Part shown: positions 46,277 to 54,067 of the stretch, one piece after another
Position numbering within the stretch: the stretch's first letter is position 1
Layout of the letters: each line of letters starts with the position of its first letter
DNA from: Cellulomonas cellasea
GTDB taxonomy: Bacteria; Actinomycetota; Actinomycetes; Actinomycetales; Cellulomonadaceae
DNA length: 64,000 nucleotides
Direction of reading: 5' to 3'
Assembly: GCF_030372105.1 (NCBI RefSeq)
Contig: NZ_JAUDBQ010000003.1
Location: 62,001-126,000 of the forward strand
Notes under the pieces: model-generated
What the model was told of the DNA's origin: nothing
The model's database searches: none
The model's input: the letters and a program-made list of their open reading frames with translations, nothing else
Program-made: the position numbers and the translations under genes

Positions 46277-47170
46277 ATGGCGGACAGGAGCGCTCACAAC
46301 GTCGAGCTCGCCGACTTCCTGCGGCGGGCCCGCGGCCAGTGCGACCCCGCCCGAGCGGGGCTGCCAGCGGACGGCCGCGTCCGCCGGGTGCCAGGGCTGC
46401 GCCGGGAGGAGGTCGCCCTCCTCGCGGGCGCCTCGACCGACTACTACACACGGTTGGAGCAGGGGCGGCGCATCGTGCCCTCGCCAGCGGTCGTCGACGC
46501 GATCGGCCGCGCCCTGGAGCTGGACCCCGCGGGCCGGGCGCATCTCGTCGACCTCTTCGACCTCGGCGGCACGACCGCACACCCGCGGGTCACCGCCGTG
46601 CAGCGCGTCCGCCCCGGGCTGCGCCAGCTCCTGGACGCGCTCGACGGCGAGCCCGTGCTCGTCCTGGGCCGCCGCGCCGACGTGCTGGCCCAGAACCGCA
46701 TCGCGCGAGCGCTCTTCACCGACTTCGAGCGCTTCCCCGCGCCTGCCCGGAACTACGCGCGCTGGATGTTCCTCGACGACGAGCCGAGGGCGCTCTTCGT
46801 CGACTGGGAAGCCCAGGCGCGAGCCGCTGTGGAGAGCCTGCGCCTGGAGGCCGGTCCCTCGGCAGATCGCGCGACGCTCGAGCTCATCGCCGAGCTCCGT
46901 GATCGGAGCCCCGAGTTCGGACGGTGGTGGGACGAGCACCGCGTGCACCAACGGACCCACGGGTCGAAGCGCCTACGGCACCCCGTGGTCGGCGATCTGA
47001 CAGTGGAGTACGAGACCTTGGCCCTGCCCGACGACCCGCACGTCACCGTGTTCGTCTACACCACCGAGCCGGGATCGCCCTCGCGGCGGGCCATGGACCT
47101 GCTGGCCAGCTGGTCCATGGCGCCTGCCACCGCGTCGCTCCTCGATGCCGGCGACGCCCCGTCCCAGTGA
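46277..47170 (+). CDS. HTH (XRE) regulator with MmyB-like ligand-binding domain
   Basis: This 297-residue protein has an N-terminal Xre-type HTH (VPGLRREEVALLAGASTDYYTRLEQGRRIVPS, about residues 38-69). It is followed by a PAS-like MmyB domain (residues ~100-270: ADVLAQNRIARALFTDF; YARWMFLDDEPRALFVDWE; LRHPVVGDLTVEYETLALPDDP). MmyB-type regulators commonly sit beside short-chain dehydrogenase genes and may sense fatty acids. The ATG is at 46277. It diverges from the SDR gene, the expected arrangement for autoregulation and control of that gene. Confidence 0.88.
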   Translation: MADRSAHNVELADFLRRARGQCDPARAGLPADGRVRRVPGLRREEVALLAGASTDYYTRLEQGRRIVPSPAVVDAIGRALELDPAGRAHLVDLFDLGGTTAHPRVTAVQRVRPGLRQLLDALDGEPVLVLGRRADVLAQNRIARALFTDFERFPAPARNYARWMFLDDEPRALFVDWEAQARAAVESLRLEAGPSADRATLELIAELRDRSPEFGRWWDEHRVHQRTHGSKRLRHPVVGDLTVEYETLALPDDPHVTVFVYTTEPGSPSRRAMDLLASWSMAPATASLLDAGDAPSQ

Positions 47171-47180
47171 CCGGGGGTGG

Positions 47181-48053
47181 TCAGGGCGCGCCGATGGCGT
47201 CGAGCTCGGCCAGGTCGGCTTCCGACAGGACCAACCCGGCGCCGGCGACGTTCTCCCGCAGATGCGCCACCGAGGAGGTGCCAGGGATGAGCAGGATGTT
47301 GGGCGAGCGGTGCAGCAGCCAGGCGAGCGCCACCGACAGCGGCGCCGTGTCGCGTCGGGCGGCCACGGCGCTCAACGCGTCCGACTGCAACGGGCTGAAG
47401 CCCCCGAGGGGGAAGAAGGGCACGTAGGCGATCCCGTCGGCGGCCAGCGAGTCGATGAGCGCGTCGTCGTCGCGGTTCGCCACGTTGTAGAAGTTCTGCA
47501 CGCACACGATGGGGGCGATCGCCCGCGCTTCGGCCACCTGGCCGGAGGTCGCGTTGCTGACGCCCAGGCGCCGGATCAGGCCCTGCTGCTGCAGCTCGAC
47601 GAGTGTCGAGAACGCCTCGGCGATGGACCCGGGCTCGGGGCCGAGCGGCCCTCCCACGCGCAGGTTGACGACGTCGAGCACGTCGAGCCCGAGGGTCTTC
47701 AGGTTCGAGTGCACGGCGTCGCGCAGCTGCTGTGGCGCCCGGGCGGAGGGCCATCCGCCATCGGCGTCGCGGAGCGCCCCGACCTTGGTGACGATGCGCA
47801 CCGCGTCCGGGTAGGGGCGCAGCGCCTCGTGGATGAGCTCGTTCGTCACGTGGGGGCCGTAGGCGTCGGCGGTGTCGATGTGGGTGATCCCGAGCTCGAC
47901 CGCTGCGCGGAGCACGCGGATGGCCTCGTCGGGGTCCCGGGGCGGCCCCATCACCTGGGGCCCCGCGAGCTGCATGGCGCCGTAGCCGGTGCGGGTGACG
48001 ACCAGGCCGGCGCCCAGGGTGAAAGTCCCGCCGGGGAGTTCTGTGTGAGTCAT
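47181..48053 (-). CDS. Aldo/keto reductase
   Basis: This 290-residue (beta/alpha)8 NADPH-dependent reductase has the N-terminal strands RTGYGAMQLAG and the Asp in HIDTADAYGPHVTNELIHEAL. The Tyr and Lys (IVTKVGALRDADGG) are typical of the AKR active site, and the C-terminal cofactor segment is PNILLIPGTSSVAHLRENV. The substrate is unknown. The start is the ATG at 48053. It diverges from the second HTH regulator across a 102-nt gap. Its 3' end converges on the first regulator with 10 nt between. Confidence 0.9.
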   Translation of the reverse strand: MTHTELPGGTFTLGAGLVVTRTGYGAMQLAGPQVMGPPRDPDEAIRVLRAAVELGITHIDTADAYGPHVTNELIHEALRPYPDAVRIVTKVGALRDADGGWPSARAPQQLRDAVHSNLKTLGLDVLDVVNLRVGGPLGPEPGSIAEAFSTLVELQQQGLIRRLGVSNATSGQVAEARAIAPIVCVQNFYNVANRDDDALIDSLAADGIAYVPFFPLGGFSPLQSDALSAVAARRDTAPLSVALAWLLHRSPNILLIPGTSSVAHLRENVAGAGLVLSEADLAELDAIGAP

Positions 48054-48101
48054 GGGGCCAGCGTCGGCCGCGACGCCGCGCTGTGCGAGAGCCCTGGTCT
48101 T

Positions 48102-48126
48102 CCTAGGAGTCCCAGGGACACCCTGG
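48102..48126. promoter_or_regulatory. Candidate operator in AKR/HTH intergenic region
   Basis: CCTAGGA (48102-48108) is followed by an inverted repeat CCAGGG-ACA-CCCTGG (48112-48126). A further CCCTGG at about 48092-48097 can pair with CCAGGG. The motif lies 48 nt from the AKR start and 29 nt from the regulator start. Confidence 0.5.
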
Positions 48127-48143
48127 CGCGTGAGGGGCCGCGT

Positions 48144-48149
48144 TAGCGT
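48144..48149 (+). promoter_or_regulatory. -10-like element directly before the second HTH gene
   Basis: TAGCGT ends six nucleotides before the GTG, which would place the transcription start on or beside the start codon. No convincing -35 is seen. Confidence 0.35.
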
Positions 48150-48155
48150 GGCTCC

Positions 48156-49022
48156 GTGACCGATCCCAGCAGCCTGGGCGCCTATCTCCGGGCACGGCGC
48201 CAGCTCGTCCGCCCCGAGGACGTCGGCCTGCCCACGGTGGGACAGCGACGGGTGGACGGCCTGCGCCGCGAGGAGGTCGCGATGCTCGCGGGTATCAGCT
48301 CCGACTACTACCTCCGCCTCGAGCAGGGCCGGAACCACAACCCGTCGGCGCAGGTGCTGGAGTCTCTGGCCCGTGTGCTGCGGCTGGACGACGCCGCCAC
48401 CGCCTACCTCCTGGAGCTCGCCGCGCACCATCAGCGGCGCCGACGTCCGCGTCGCCACCGCCCCGCGACCGTGCCCACCGGGATCCGCCAGCTCGTCGCC
48501 TCGATCGGGATCCCGGCGTTCGTGGAGAGCCGGCACTACGACGTGCTCGCCGCGAATCCCCTGGTCACCGCGATCTCACCCAATATCCGGGTCGGCCAGA
48601 ACCGGCTGCGCGCCATCTTCCTCGACCCGGCCGAGGCCGCGCTGTGCCCCGACTTCGAGCGGGCCAGGGCCAGCATGGTCGCCGGATTCCGCGAATCGGC
48701 GGGCGCCGACGTCGACGATCCCCGGTTCGTGCAGATCGTCGGCGAGCTCTCGGTCGCGAGCGAGAGGTTCCGCCAACTCTGGGCCCGGCATGACGTCCAC
48801 CCGCGCCAGAGCACGACGACAGTGATCCACCATCCCCAGGTGGGCGAGCTGACGCTCCACAAGGAGAGGCTGCTCATCAGCGGGGCCGACGGGCTCGCTC
48901 TGACGCTGCACCACGTGGCGCCAGGCACCGAGGACGCCGAGAAGATGGCGCTGCTGGCCTCGCTCGCCACACCGACGACGTCCGCACGCTCCTCACGCGC
49001 GTTCGACGCCTCCGACGCCTAG
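48156..49022 (+). CDS. Second HTH (XRE) regulator with MmyB-like domain
   Basis: This 288-residue protein is paralogous to the regulator at 46277. The HTH reads VDGLRREEVAMLAGISSDYYLRLEQGRNHNPS, with nearly the same recognition-helix region. The PAS-like part contains YDVLAANPLVTAISPNI, ARASMVAGFRESAG and VHHPQVGELTLHKERLLI-like blocks. The start is GTG at 48156, six nucleotides after a -10-like element. It probably controls the divergent aldo/keto reductase gene. Confidence 0.88.
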   Translation: MTDPSSLGAYLRARRQLVRPEDVGLPTVGQRRVDGLRREEVAMLAGISSDYYLRLEQGRNHNPSAQVLESLARVLRLDDAATAYLLELAAHHQRRRRPRRHRPATVPTGIRQLVASIGIPAFVESRHYDVLAANPLVTAISPNIRVGQNRLRAIFLDPAEAALCPDFERARASMVAGFRESAGADVDDPRFVQIVGELSVASERFRQLWARHDVHPRQSTTTVIHHPQVGELTLHKERLLISGADGLALTLHHVAPGTEDAEKMALLASLATPTTSARSSRAFDASDA

Positions 49023-49094
49023 ACCGTCGCGCGCGCCACTCAGCCTCCGGGGCGCTCATCCGTGGCCCGAGACGACGCTGAGCGCACCACGCAG

Positions 49095-49126
49095 AAGGCC
49101 GGCCCCCGAAACTCGGGAACCGGCCT
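49095..49126 (-). terminator. Terminator of tRNA-Val(CAC)
   Basis: AAGGCCGG pairs with CCGGCCTT, enclosing a 2x2 internal loop and an inner CCCGA/TCGGG stem. It lies 17 nt downstream of the encoded CCA of the minus-strand tRNA. Confidence 0.75.
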
Positions 49127-49142
49127 TGACCTGCACAAACGA

Positions 49143-49217
49143 TGGTGGGCGATACTGGGTTCGAACCAGTGACCTCCTCGGTGTGAACGAGGCGCTCTAC
49201 CACTGAGCCAATCGCCC
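49143..49217 (-). tRNA. tRNA-Val (anticodon CAC)
   Basis: The acceptor stem GGGCGAT/ATCGCCC, D arm GGCTCAGTGGTAGAGCG, anticodon stem-loop CCTCG-TTCACAC-CGAGG and T arm CTGGTTCGAACCCAG fold normally. The anticodon CAC reads GUG. The 3' CCA is encoded (49143-49145); without it the gene spans 49146-49217. Confidence 0.95.
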
Positions 49218-49411
49218 GTCGCGACACAGTCACGGCCCGGAGGCCGACAACCGTGGTTGACGTCGTGGAGGATGCTACCGAACGTTTGCCGATATTCCGA
49301 ACCGGGCCTGCGCACGGCCTGATGGGTGAACTGCGAGACGAAGTCCCCCACGAAGAGCCGTCCCACTGTCATGATGGCATCTCCACTCCCGTGCGAATCA
49401 GGAGGACGCCG

Positions 49412-49840
49412 GTGACGCAGCAGTCGTACGACGTCGTCGAGGTCGTCACCATGCAGCTGATCAGCTCCGACGCGAGCGTGATCCCGGTGACCGCAGAGAT
49501 CTCGTTCCGGATAGCCGACCCGTACACGGTTCGCGCTGTCTTCACCGGTCCTCACACCATGTCGACTTGGCTCCTCGGCCGCGAGTTGCTCGTGCAGGGG
49601 ATGCTGGCCCGCAGCGACGCGCCGGCCGGCACCGGCGACGTGCAGGTGTGGCGGGACGAGGACCCCGACTACGCGCTCTTGTCACTCAGCGGCGTCGAGG
49701 GCAGCGCGCTGCTGGCCACCCCCGCCGAGCCCTTCGAGCGATTCCTGGCAGCCACTCAGGCACTCGTGCCGCTCGGCTCCGAGAGCGACCGCATGGAGAG
49801 CGAGATCTCGGCCCTCATCGCCGCGCTGTTGACGGCCTGA
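49412..49840 (+). CDS. SsgA/SsgB-like sporulation and cell-division regulator
   Basis: This 142-residue protein matches the SsgA-like (SALP) family. The matching segments are VTMQLISSDASVIPVTAEISFRIADPYTVRAVF, TWLLGRELLVQGML, GDVQVWRDEDPDYALLSLSGVEGSALLATPAEPFERFLAATQALVPLG and the ESDRM block. In Streptomyces such proteins direct septum positioning (SsgB recruits FtsZ). In non-sporulating relatives the role is unclear. The GTG at 49412 has a strong AGGAGG seven nucleotides upstream. It starts about 195 nt downstream of tRNA-Val and is followed 28 nt later by a DUF1905 gene. Confidence 0.9.
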   Translation: MTQQSYDVVEVVTMQLISSDASVIPVTAEISFRIADPYTVRAVFTGPHTMSTWLLGRELLVQGMLARSDAPAGTGDVQVWRDEDPDYALLSLSGVEGSALLATPAEPFERFLAATQALVPLGSESDRMESEISALIAALLTA

Positions 49841-49868
49841 GAGCGCAACCACTGCGCATCGGACGCGT

Positions 49869-50171
49869 GTGACCTTCGAGTTCGAGGCCGCCATCTGGGT
49901 CTGGGACGCCCGGAAGACGGACACGTGGACCTTCGTGAGCCTGCCCGACGCGGCAGCCGACGAGATCGCCGACGTGGCCGACCGCGGAGCCCGGGGATTC
50001 GGATCGATGCGCGTCGACGTGACCATTGGGCAGACCACGTGGCGCACGTCGGTGTTCCCCGACAAGGCCCGGGGCACCTACGTGCTGCCGGTCAAGAAGG
50101 CCGTCCGCGCCGCTGAGCATCTCGCGATCGGCGACACGGCACGGGTGAGGGTCGCGCTCGTCGACGCGTGA
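49869..50171 (+). CDS. DUF1905 domain protein
   Basis: This 100-residue small beta-rich protein matches the DUF1905 pattern (FEFEAAIWVWD, TWTFVSLPDAAADEIAD, GFGSMRVDVTIGQTTWRTSVFPDKARGTYVLPVKKAVRAAE). Proteins with this fold are of unknown function. The GTG at 49869 lies 28 nt after the SsgA-like gene. It converges on the pabC 3' end with 11 nt between. Confidence 0.85.
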   Translation: MTFEFEAAIWVWDARKTDTWTFVSLPDAAADEIADVADRGARGFGSMRVDVTIGQTTWRTSVFPDKARGTYVLPVKKAVRAAEHLAIGDTARVRVALVDA

Positions 50172-50182
50172 CCCGCGGCCTG

Positions 50183-51058
50183 TCAGGGATCGACGTCCTG
50201 GGCCATACGCGCCTCGAAGAGCGTGCGGGCCGCGGCGCTGACCTCGCCCACCCCGAGGTCCAGGCCGTCGAGCGCGACCACCGGCGCGACGTTGCGGACG
50301 GACCCGCTGAGCAGCAGGCCGAGTCCGCCGGAGGGCGCCTCGTCGAGCACCGTGTAGGGGAGCTCGCCTGCGGCGGCCTCGCGGACCGGCAGGCCCGCCT
50401 CCGCTCCCCACTCCAGCAGCAGCTCACGGGTGATGCCGGCGAGGCAACCACTCGACAACGGGGGCGTCAGCAGTTCGCCGCCGCGCTCCACGAAGACGTT
50501 GGATCCCGTCCCCTCGCACAACTCGCCGACCGTGTTGGCCAGCAGCGCCTCGTCGGCGCCCTGCCGGTACGCCTCGGCGAGCGCGACGACGTTCTCGGCG
50601 TAGGAGGTCGTCTTGAGGCCCGCGACGGCGGAACGCTCATTGCGGACCCACGGCACACGCGCCACCCGGGCCACCGGAGAGCGGGGAGCCGGTCCCGCGA
50701 GGACGATCAGCGTGGGATGCGCGTCCTCGGGTGCGAACCGGTGTGAGCCGAGCGGCCCCGGACCGCCCGTGAGGGTGATCCGCACCCGCCCGGCATCGGG
50801 GCCCGCGGCGGCGAGCACGGCCGAGACCCCCGCCCGAACCTCGTCCACGTCCGGCGCAGGCAGGCCGAGGCCGTGGGCGGACCGGGCCAGCCGGCGCAGA
50901 TGACGGCTCAGCGCGAACGCCTGCCCGGCGACGACGCCGCACGTCTCGAAGACCCCGTCCCCGACCGTCAGGCCGTGGTCCACACCGGTCGCCAACGGCT
51001 CGTCCGGGGACCGCAGACGGCCGTCGGACCAGATCACCGGGCGTGCAGGATCGCTCAT
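50183..51058 (-). CDS. pabC: 4-amino-4-deoxychorismate lyase (class IV aminotransferase)
   Basis: This 291-residue fold-type IV PLP enzyme has the catalytic lysine in GLKTTSYAENVVAL, and LLANTVGELCEGTGSNVFV and PPLSSGCLAGITRE blocks. As in branched-chain aminotransferases, the family also includes D-amino-acid transaminases. Adjacency to pabB makes the lyase of p-aminobenzoate/folate synthesis the likely function. The start is the ATG at 51058, 45 nt after the pabB stop. Confidence 0.85.
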   Translation of the reverse strand: MSDPARPVIWSDGRLRSPDEPLATGVDHGLTVGDGVFETCGVVAGQAFALSRHLRRLARSAHGLGLPAPDVDEVRAGVSAVLAAAGPDAGRVRITLTGGPGPLGSHRFAPEDAHPTLIVLAGPAPRSPVARVARVPWVRNERSAVAGLKTTSYAENVVALAEAYRQGADEALLANTVGELCEGTGSNVFVERGGELLTPPLSSGCLAGITRELLLEWGAEAGLPVREAAAGELPYTVLDEAPSGGLGLLLSGSVRNVAPVVALDGLDLGVGEVSAAARTLFEARMAQDVDP

Positions 51059-51103
51059 GCCGCCAGTCTGGCGCCGCGGCCCGGCGCGCGGGCGCGAAGC
51101 AGG

Positions 51104-52240
51104 TCAGCGCTCGGCGGACGCCAGGGCCACGAGCCGGCGGGCCTTGAGCTCGGTCTCCGCCCACTCGCCCTCGGCGTCGCTCCCCCAGGTGATGCCCGCC
51201 CCGGTGCCGAACCGCAGCACACCCCCGGCGTGCGCGTCGGGCGTCCACCAGAAGGACCGGATAGCGACCGCGAGCTCCGCGCGGACGCACCCGTCCTCCG
51301 CCACGTCGATCCAGCCGACTGTGCCGCAATACGGCCCCCGCGCCGCCCGCTCGAGCTCCGCGATGACCTGCAGCGCCGAGCTCTTCGGCGCCCCCGACAC
51401 CGACGCCGGCGGGTACGCGGCGTCCAGCACATCCGCCCACATCCGCGGCGAGCCCGCAACCTCCGGCAGCAACCGGCCCTGCACCGTCGAGACAAGGTGG
51501 ACGAGGCCCGGGTGCTGCTCGAGGGCCAGCAGGTCGACGACCTCGACGGTTCCCGGCTCGCACACCCGCTGCAGGTCGTTGCGGACCAGGTCCGTGATCA
51601 TCACGTTCTCAGCGCGGTCCTTGGCCTGGAGCGCGTCGGGATGCTCAGCGGTCCCCTTGATAGGCGCCGAGGTGATGACGTCGCCGTCGACACGCAGGAA
51701 CAGCTCGGGCGAGGCAGTGACCACCCAGACCGGCTCGGCGCCGCCCCCTGTCGCGACGTGCACCCCACCCGCGTACGGCGCGGGGTTGCCCGTCGTGAGC
51801 ACTGCCGACAGCGCCTGGGCGTCCGGCTCCCCGCCGCCCACCGGTTCCAGCGGCGCGGACAGCACCCGGCAGATATTCGCCTGGTAGACCCTCCCCCGCC
51901 GGATCTCCTCACGCGTGCGCGTGACGGCGTCCAGGTACTGCGCGCGGCTCATCGACGACGACCATGCGTCGGGGGCCGGCCCGTGCCACGCGCCGCCCGC
52001 GGGCTGCTCTTCCGCGGGGCCCTCATGTGCCCCGCGGCTCACCTCGGCGAACCGCCAGGCGCGCACCGATCCGTCGAACTCCCCCACGACGGCCCAGAAC
52101 CCAGGCGCCGCCAACCGCTCGGGTGAGGCCCGCACGTCCACGCACTCGACGACCCCCTGTGCGCGCACCCCCGCGAACCACGCCGCGCCCGCGCTGGGGG
52201 GCTCCGGCGTGCGCGGGGCGTCGAGGCTGGTCACAGGCAC
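51104..52240 (-). CDS. pabB: Aminodeoxychorismate synthase component I
   Basis: This 378-residue chorismate-utilising enzyme has YQANICRVLSAPLEP, SPELFLRVDGDVITSAPIKGTAEHP, NVMITDLVRNDLQRVCEPGTVEV, and the catalytic block FPPASVSGAPKSSALQVIAELE. The PIKGT sequence (rather than PIAGT of TrpE) supports PabB. No glutaminase domain is fused. The start is GTG at 52240. Immediately downstream on the same strand is pabC. Confidence 0.9.
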   Translation of the reverse strand: MPVTSLDAPRTPEPPSAGAAWFAGVRAQGVVECVDVRASPERLAAPGFWAVVGEFDGSVRAWRFAEVSRGAHEGPAEEQPAGGAWHGPAPDAWSSSMSRAQYLDAVTRTREEIRRGRVYQANICRVLSAPLEPVGGGEPDAQALSAVLTTGNPAPYAGGVHVATGGGAEPVWVVTASPELFLRVDGDVITSAPIKGTAEHPDALQAKDRAENVMITDLVRNDLQRVCEPGTVEVVDLLALEQHPGLVHLVSTVQGRLLPEVAGSPRMWADVLDAAYPPASVSGAPKSSALQVIAELERAARGPYCGTVGWIDVAEDGCVRAELAVAIRSFWWTPDAHAGGVLRFGTGAGITWGSDAEGEWAETELKARRLVALASAER

Positions 52241-52284
52241 AGCGCCACGGTACCGACCCGGGCGGGGGCGCCGCGGCGAGGCCG

Positions 52285-52315
52285 GTTGGACGCACGCCGA
52301 ACTCGTCAGTTAGAG
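52285..52315 (+). promoter_or_regulatory. Probable promoter of first tRNA cluster
   Basis: TTGGAC (52285-52290) and TAGAGT (52310-52315) are spaced 19 nt apart (18 to the overlapping TTAGAG). The first tRNA starts 48 nt downstream, and the leader contains AACGCCGGTGAGA, also found before the second cluster. Confidence 0.5.
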
Positions 52316-52362
52316 TCTGGGACGCACACGGAACGCCGGTGAGAACCGAGCGGGAGTGTCGC

Positions 52363-52434
52363 GCGGACGTGGCTCAGTGGTAGAGCATCACCTTGCCAAG
52401 GTGAGGGTCGCGGGTTCGAATCCCGTCGTCCGCT
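52363..52434 (+). tRNA. tRNA-Gly (anticodon GCC), copy 1
   Basis: The 72-nt gene has acceptor stem GCGGACG/CGTCCGC, discriminator U and anticodon loop TTGCCAA, reading GGC. CCA is not encoded. It is almost identical to the copy at 57396. Confidence 0.96.
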
Positions 52435-52491
52435 CGGAGATGGATCCTTGATCGGCGCACCTGTTGCACCGCTGGGGAGTCACGATCTCAG

Positions 52492-52562
52492 GGTGGAGTG
52501 GCCGAGTGGCGAGGCAGCGGCCTGCAAAGCCGTATACGTGGGTTCGAATCCCATCTCCACCT
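52492..52562 (+). tRNA. tRNA-Cys (anticodon GCA), copy 1
   Basis: The 71-nt gene has acceptor stem GGTGGAG/CTCCACC, discriminator U and anticodon loop CTGCAAA, reading UGC. CCA is not encoded. It differs from copy 2 in the D loop and variable region (GTATAC versus GTCCAC). Confidence 0.96.
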
Positions 52563-52579
52563 CGCAGCACCACCCATTT

Positions 52580-52654
52580 GGGCGATTGGCGCAGCGGTAG
52601 CGCGCTTCCCTGACACGGAAGAGGTCACTGGTTCGATCCCAGTATCGCCCACCA
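52580..52654 (+). tRNA. tRNA-Val (anticodon GAC), copy 1
   Basis: The acceptor stem is GGGCGAT/ATCGCCC, with anticodon stem-loop CTTCC-CTGACAC-GGAAG reading GUC and discriminator A. CCA is encoded at 52652-52654. It is near-identical to the copy at 57594. Confidence 0.96.
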
Positions 52655-52656
52655 GC

Positions 52657-52685
52657 AAGGCCCCAGGTCATCGACCTGGGGCCTT
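52657..52685 (+). terminator. Terminator of first tRNA cluster
   Basis: AAGGCCCCAGGTC pairs perfectly with GACCTGGGGCCTT around a 3-nt ATC loop, followed by CGTTGT. Confidence 0.85.
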
Positions 52686-52806
52686 CGTTGTGCCCATCCT
52701 GGGAAGCACCCCTCCCACCGGCGACGCCCCATCTGATCTGCCATCTCGGTAACCTGCGTCGCGCGAAGCCGCAGTCGTCAAAGCCGACCACGACAGAGGG
52801 GGACTT

Positions 52807-53274
52807 ATGCGCCGAATCGCCTTCCGCCCGTTCCACCCCGGCCTTCGGCTCATGATCGCCATCGGCCCGGCGATCGTGGCCGTCGTCATCGCCGCGACCG
52901 CGTCGTCCACCGCGGAATGGGTCGCCGTCGGGGTCGCGGTCTCCCTGCTCCTGGTCATCGTGTTCGCCACCGGTGCGGCCCTCTACGCCGACGAGAGACG
53001 CGTCGCCGTCGCACTCGCACCGTTCTGGCGCCGGACGATCCGGTGGGAGAACGTGGAGTCCGTTGAGCTGCGGACCGTGCGGCCCCTCGAGGACTTCGGC
53101 GGCTGGGGGATCAAGGGCAGCCACCGGAAGCGGGGCGTGCTCATCAGCACGGGTGACGACGAGACAGTCGAGATCGCGACGTCGGACGGCCGCCGCTACC
53201 TCGTCGCGCTCGGACCGCAGACAGCAGCTGCCCACGGAATCCTGCAAGGGCTGCGCGGGGCCGACGCGGTCTGA
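52807..53274 (+). CDS. Small two-helix membrane protein with PH-like domain
   Basis: This 155-residue protein has two predicted transmembrane helices (residues ~15-33 and ~37-60). A soluble bPH-like domain follows (DERRVAVALAPFWRRTIRWENVESVELRTV; KRGVLISTGDDETVEIATSDGRRYLVAL). The function is unknown. It lies alone between the first tRNA cluster and a convergent flavodoxin gene. The ATG is at 52807 and AGAGGGGG upstream provides a ribosome site. Confidence 0.75.
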   Translation: MRRIAFRPFHPGLRLMIAIGPAIVAVVIAATASSTAEWVAVGVAVSLLLVIVFATGAALYADERRVAVALAPFWRRTIRWENVESVELRTVRPLEDFGGWGIKGSHRKRGVLISTGDDETVEIATSDGRRYLVALGPQTAAAHGILQGLRGADAV

Positions 53275-53316
53275 CCGCGCCCCTTGCGGGATCGCACGAC
53301 CCCCAGTCGCTCCCGC

Positions 53317-53850
53317 TCAGGCCGGTTCAGCGGGGAGCTCGGCGGCGATCCCCCGAGCCCACTCCCCGATCGCGGCCCAGTCTCGGAAGTCGCCCTCGAC
53401 CATGACCTCGCGCGCCGCGGGGACCCGCATCAGGAGCCGGGCGGGCCCGTCGAGGCGCGCTGAGTCGAGCGCGCCGAAGAACACCGTCGTGCCGCGGGCG
53501 CCCGTCGCCTCCACGTGCTTGGCGAGGTCGAGCGGCTGAGAGGTCTCAACCAGGTCCTTCCCGTCCTTGTCGTGCGTCGCGTCGCCGAGGGGGCCGCTGC
53601 TGAACAGCCACACCGGCCGCTGGCGGAGCTGCTCGCCGTGGCGGCGCACGAAGTGGCGGGCGTCGCGATGCCACTTCCCCACGAAGACGGCGCTGCCGAG
53701 GATGACTGCCGAGTAGTCGCTGAGGTCGTGCACGGTGGCGGCGGGCAGCGCCACCGCGGGGCGCCCGGCGTTGGTGAGCTCGTGGGCGATGTGCTCAGCG
53801 ATCCCGCGGGTGGCGCCGTACTTGGTGGCGTAGGCGACGAGGACGGGCAT
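53317..53850 (-). CDS. Flavodoxin-domain protein (HemG-like)
   Basis: This 177-residue protein has an FMN-binding flavodoxin fold: the phosphate loop at the N-terminus (LVAYATKYGATRGIAEHIA), followed by AVILGSAVFVGKWHRDARHFV and LFSSGPLG. This is the flavodoxin_5/menaquinone-dependent protoporphyrinogen oxidase-like group. Many actinobacterial members are stand-alone electron carriers without a proven haem role. The start is the ATG at 53850. Confidence 0.87.
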   Translation of the reverse strand: MPVLVAYATKYGATRGIAEHIAHELTNAGRPAVALPAATVHDLSDYSAVILGSAVFVGKWHRDARHFVRRHGEQLRQRPVWLFSSGPLGDATHDKDGKDLVETSQPLDLAKHVEATGARGTTVFFGALDSARLDGPARLLMRVPAAREVMVEGDFRDWAAIGEWARGIAAELPAEPA

Positions 53851-54067
53851 GCGGGGGCCTCCGGTTCACACGGTCCCGCAGGGTTCTCGGGGCTCGCGCG
53901 CGGGGCGACTCGTGGGCCCGATTCGACCGTAGGCCGCGGAATCCGCGCAGGCATGGGACGAAGGCCATGTGGGGGCGCTGCGGGAAGAATCGGGCGCCGG
54001 CGGCCGTGACGTGTCCATCGCCCGGTCAATGCCGCCACCACCCACGGCGGAGTGATGAGATGTGCAC

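Noticed and set aside
53851-54067. T-box or leader-peptide attenuator before ilvD
   Set aside because: The 217-nt gap has no branched-chain codon run, no T-box core motif and no paired terminator/antiterminator that I can recognise.
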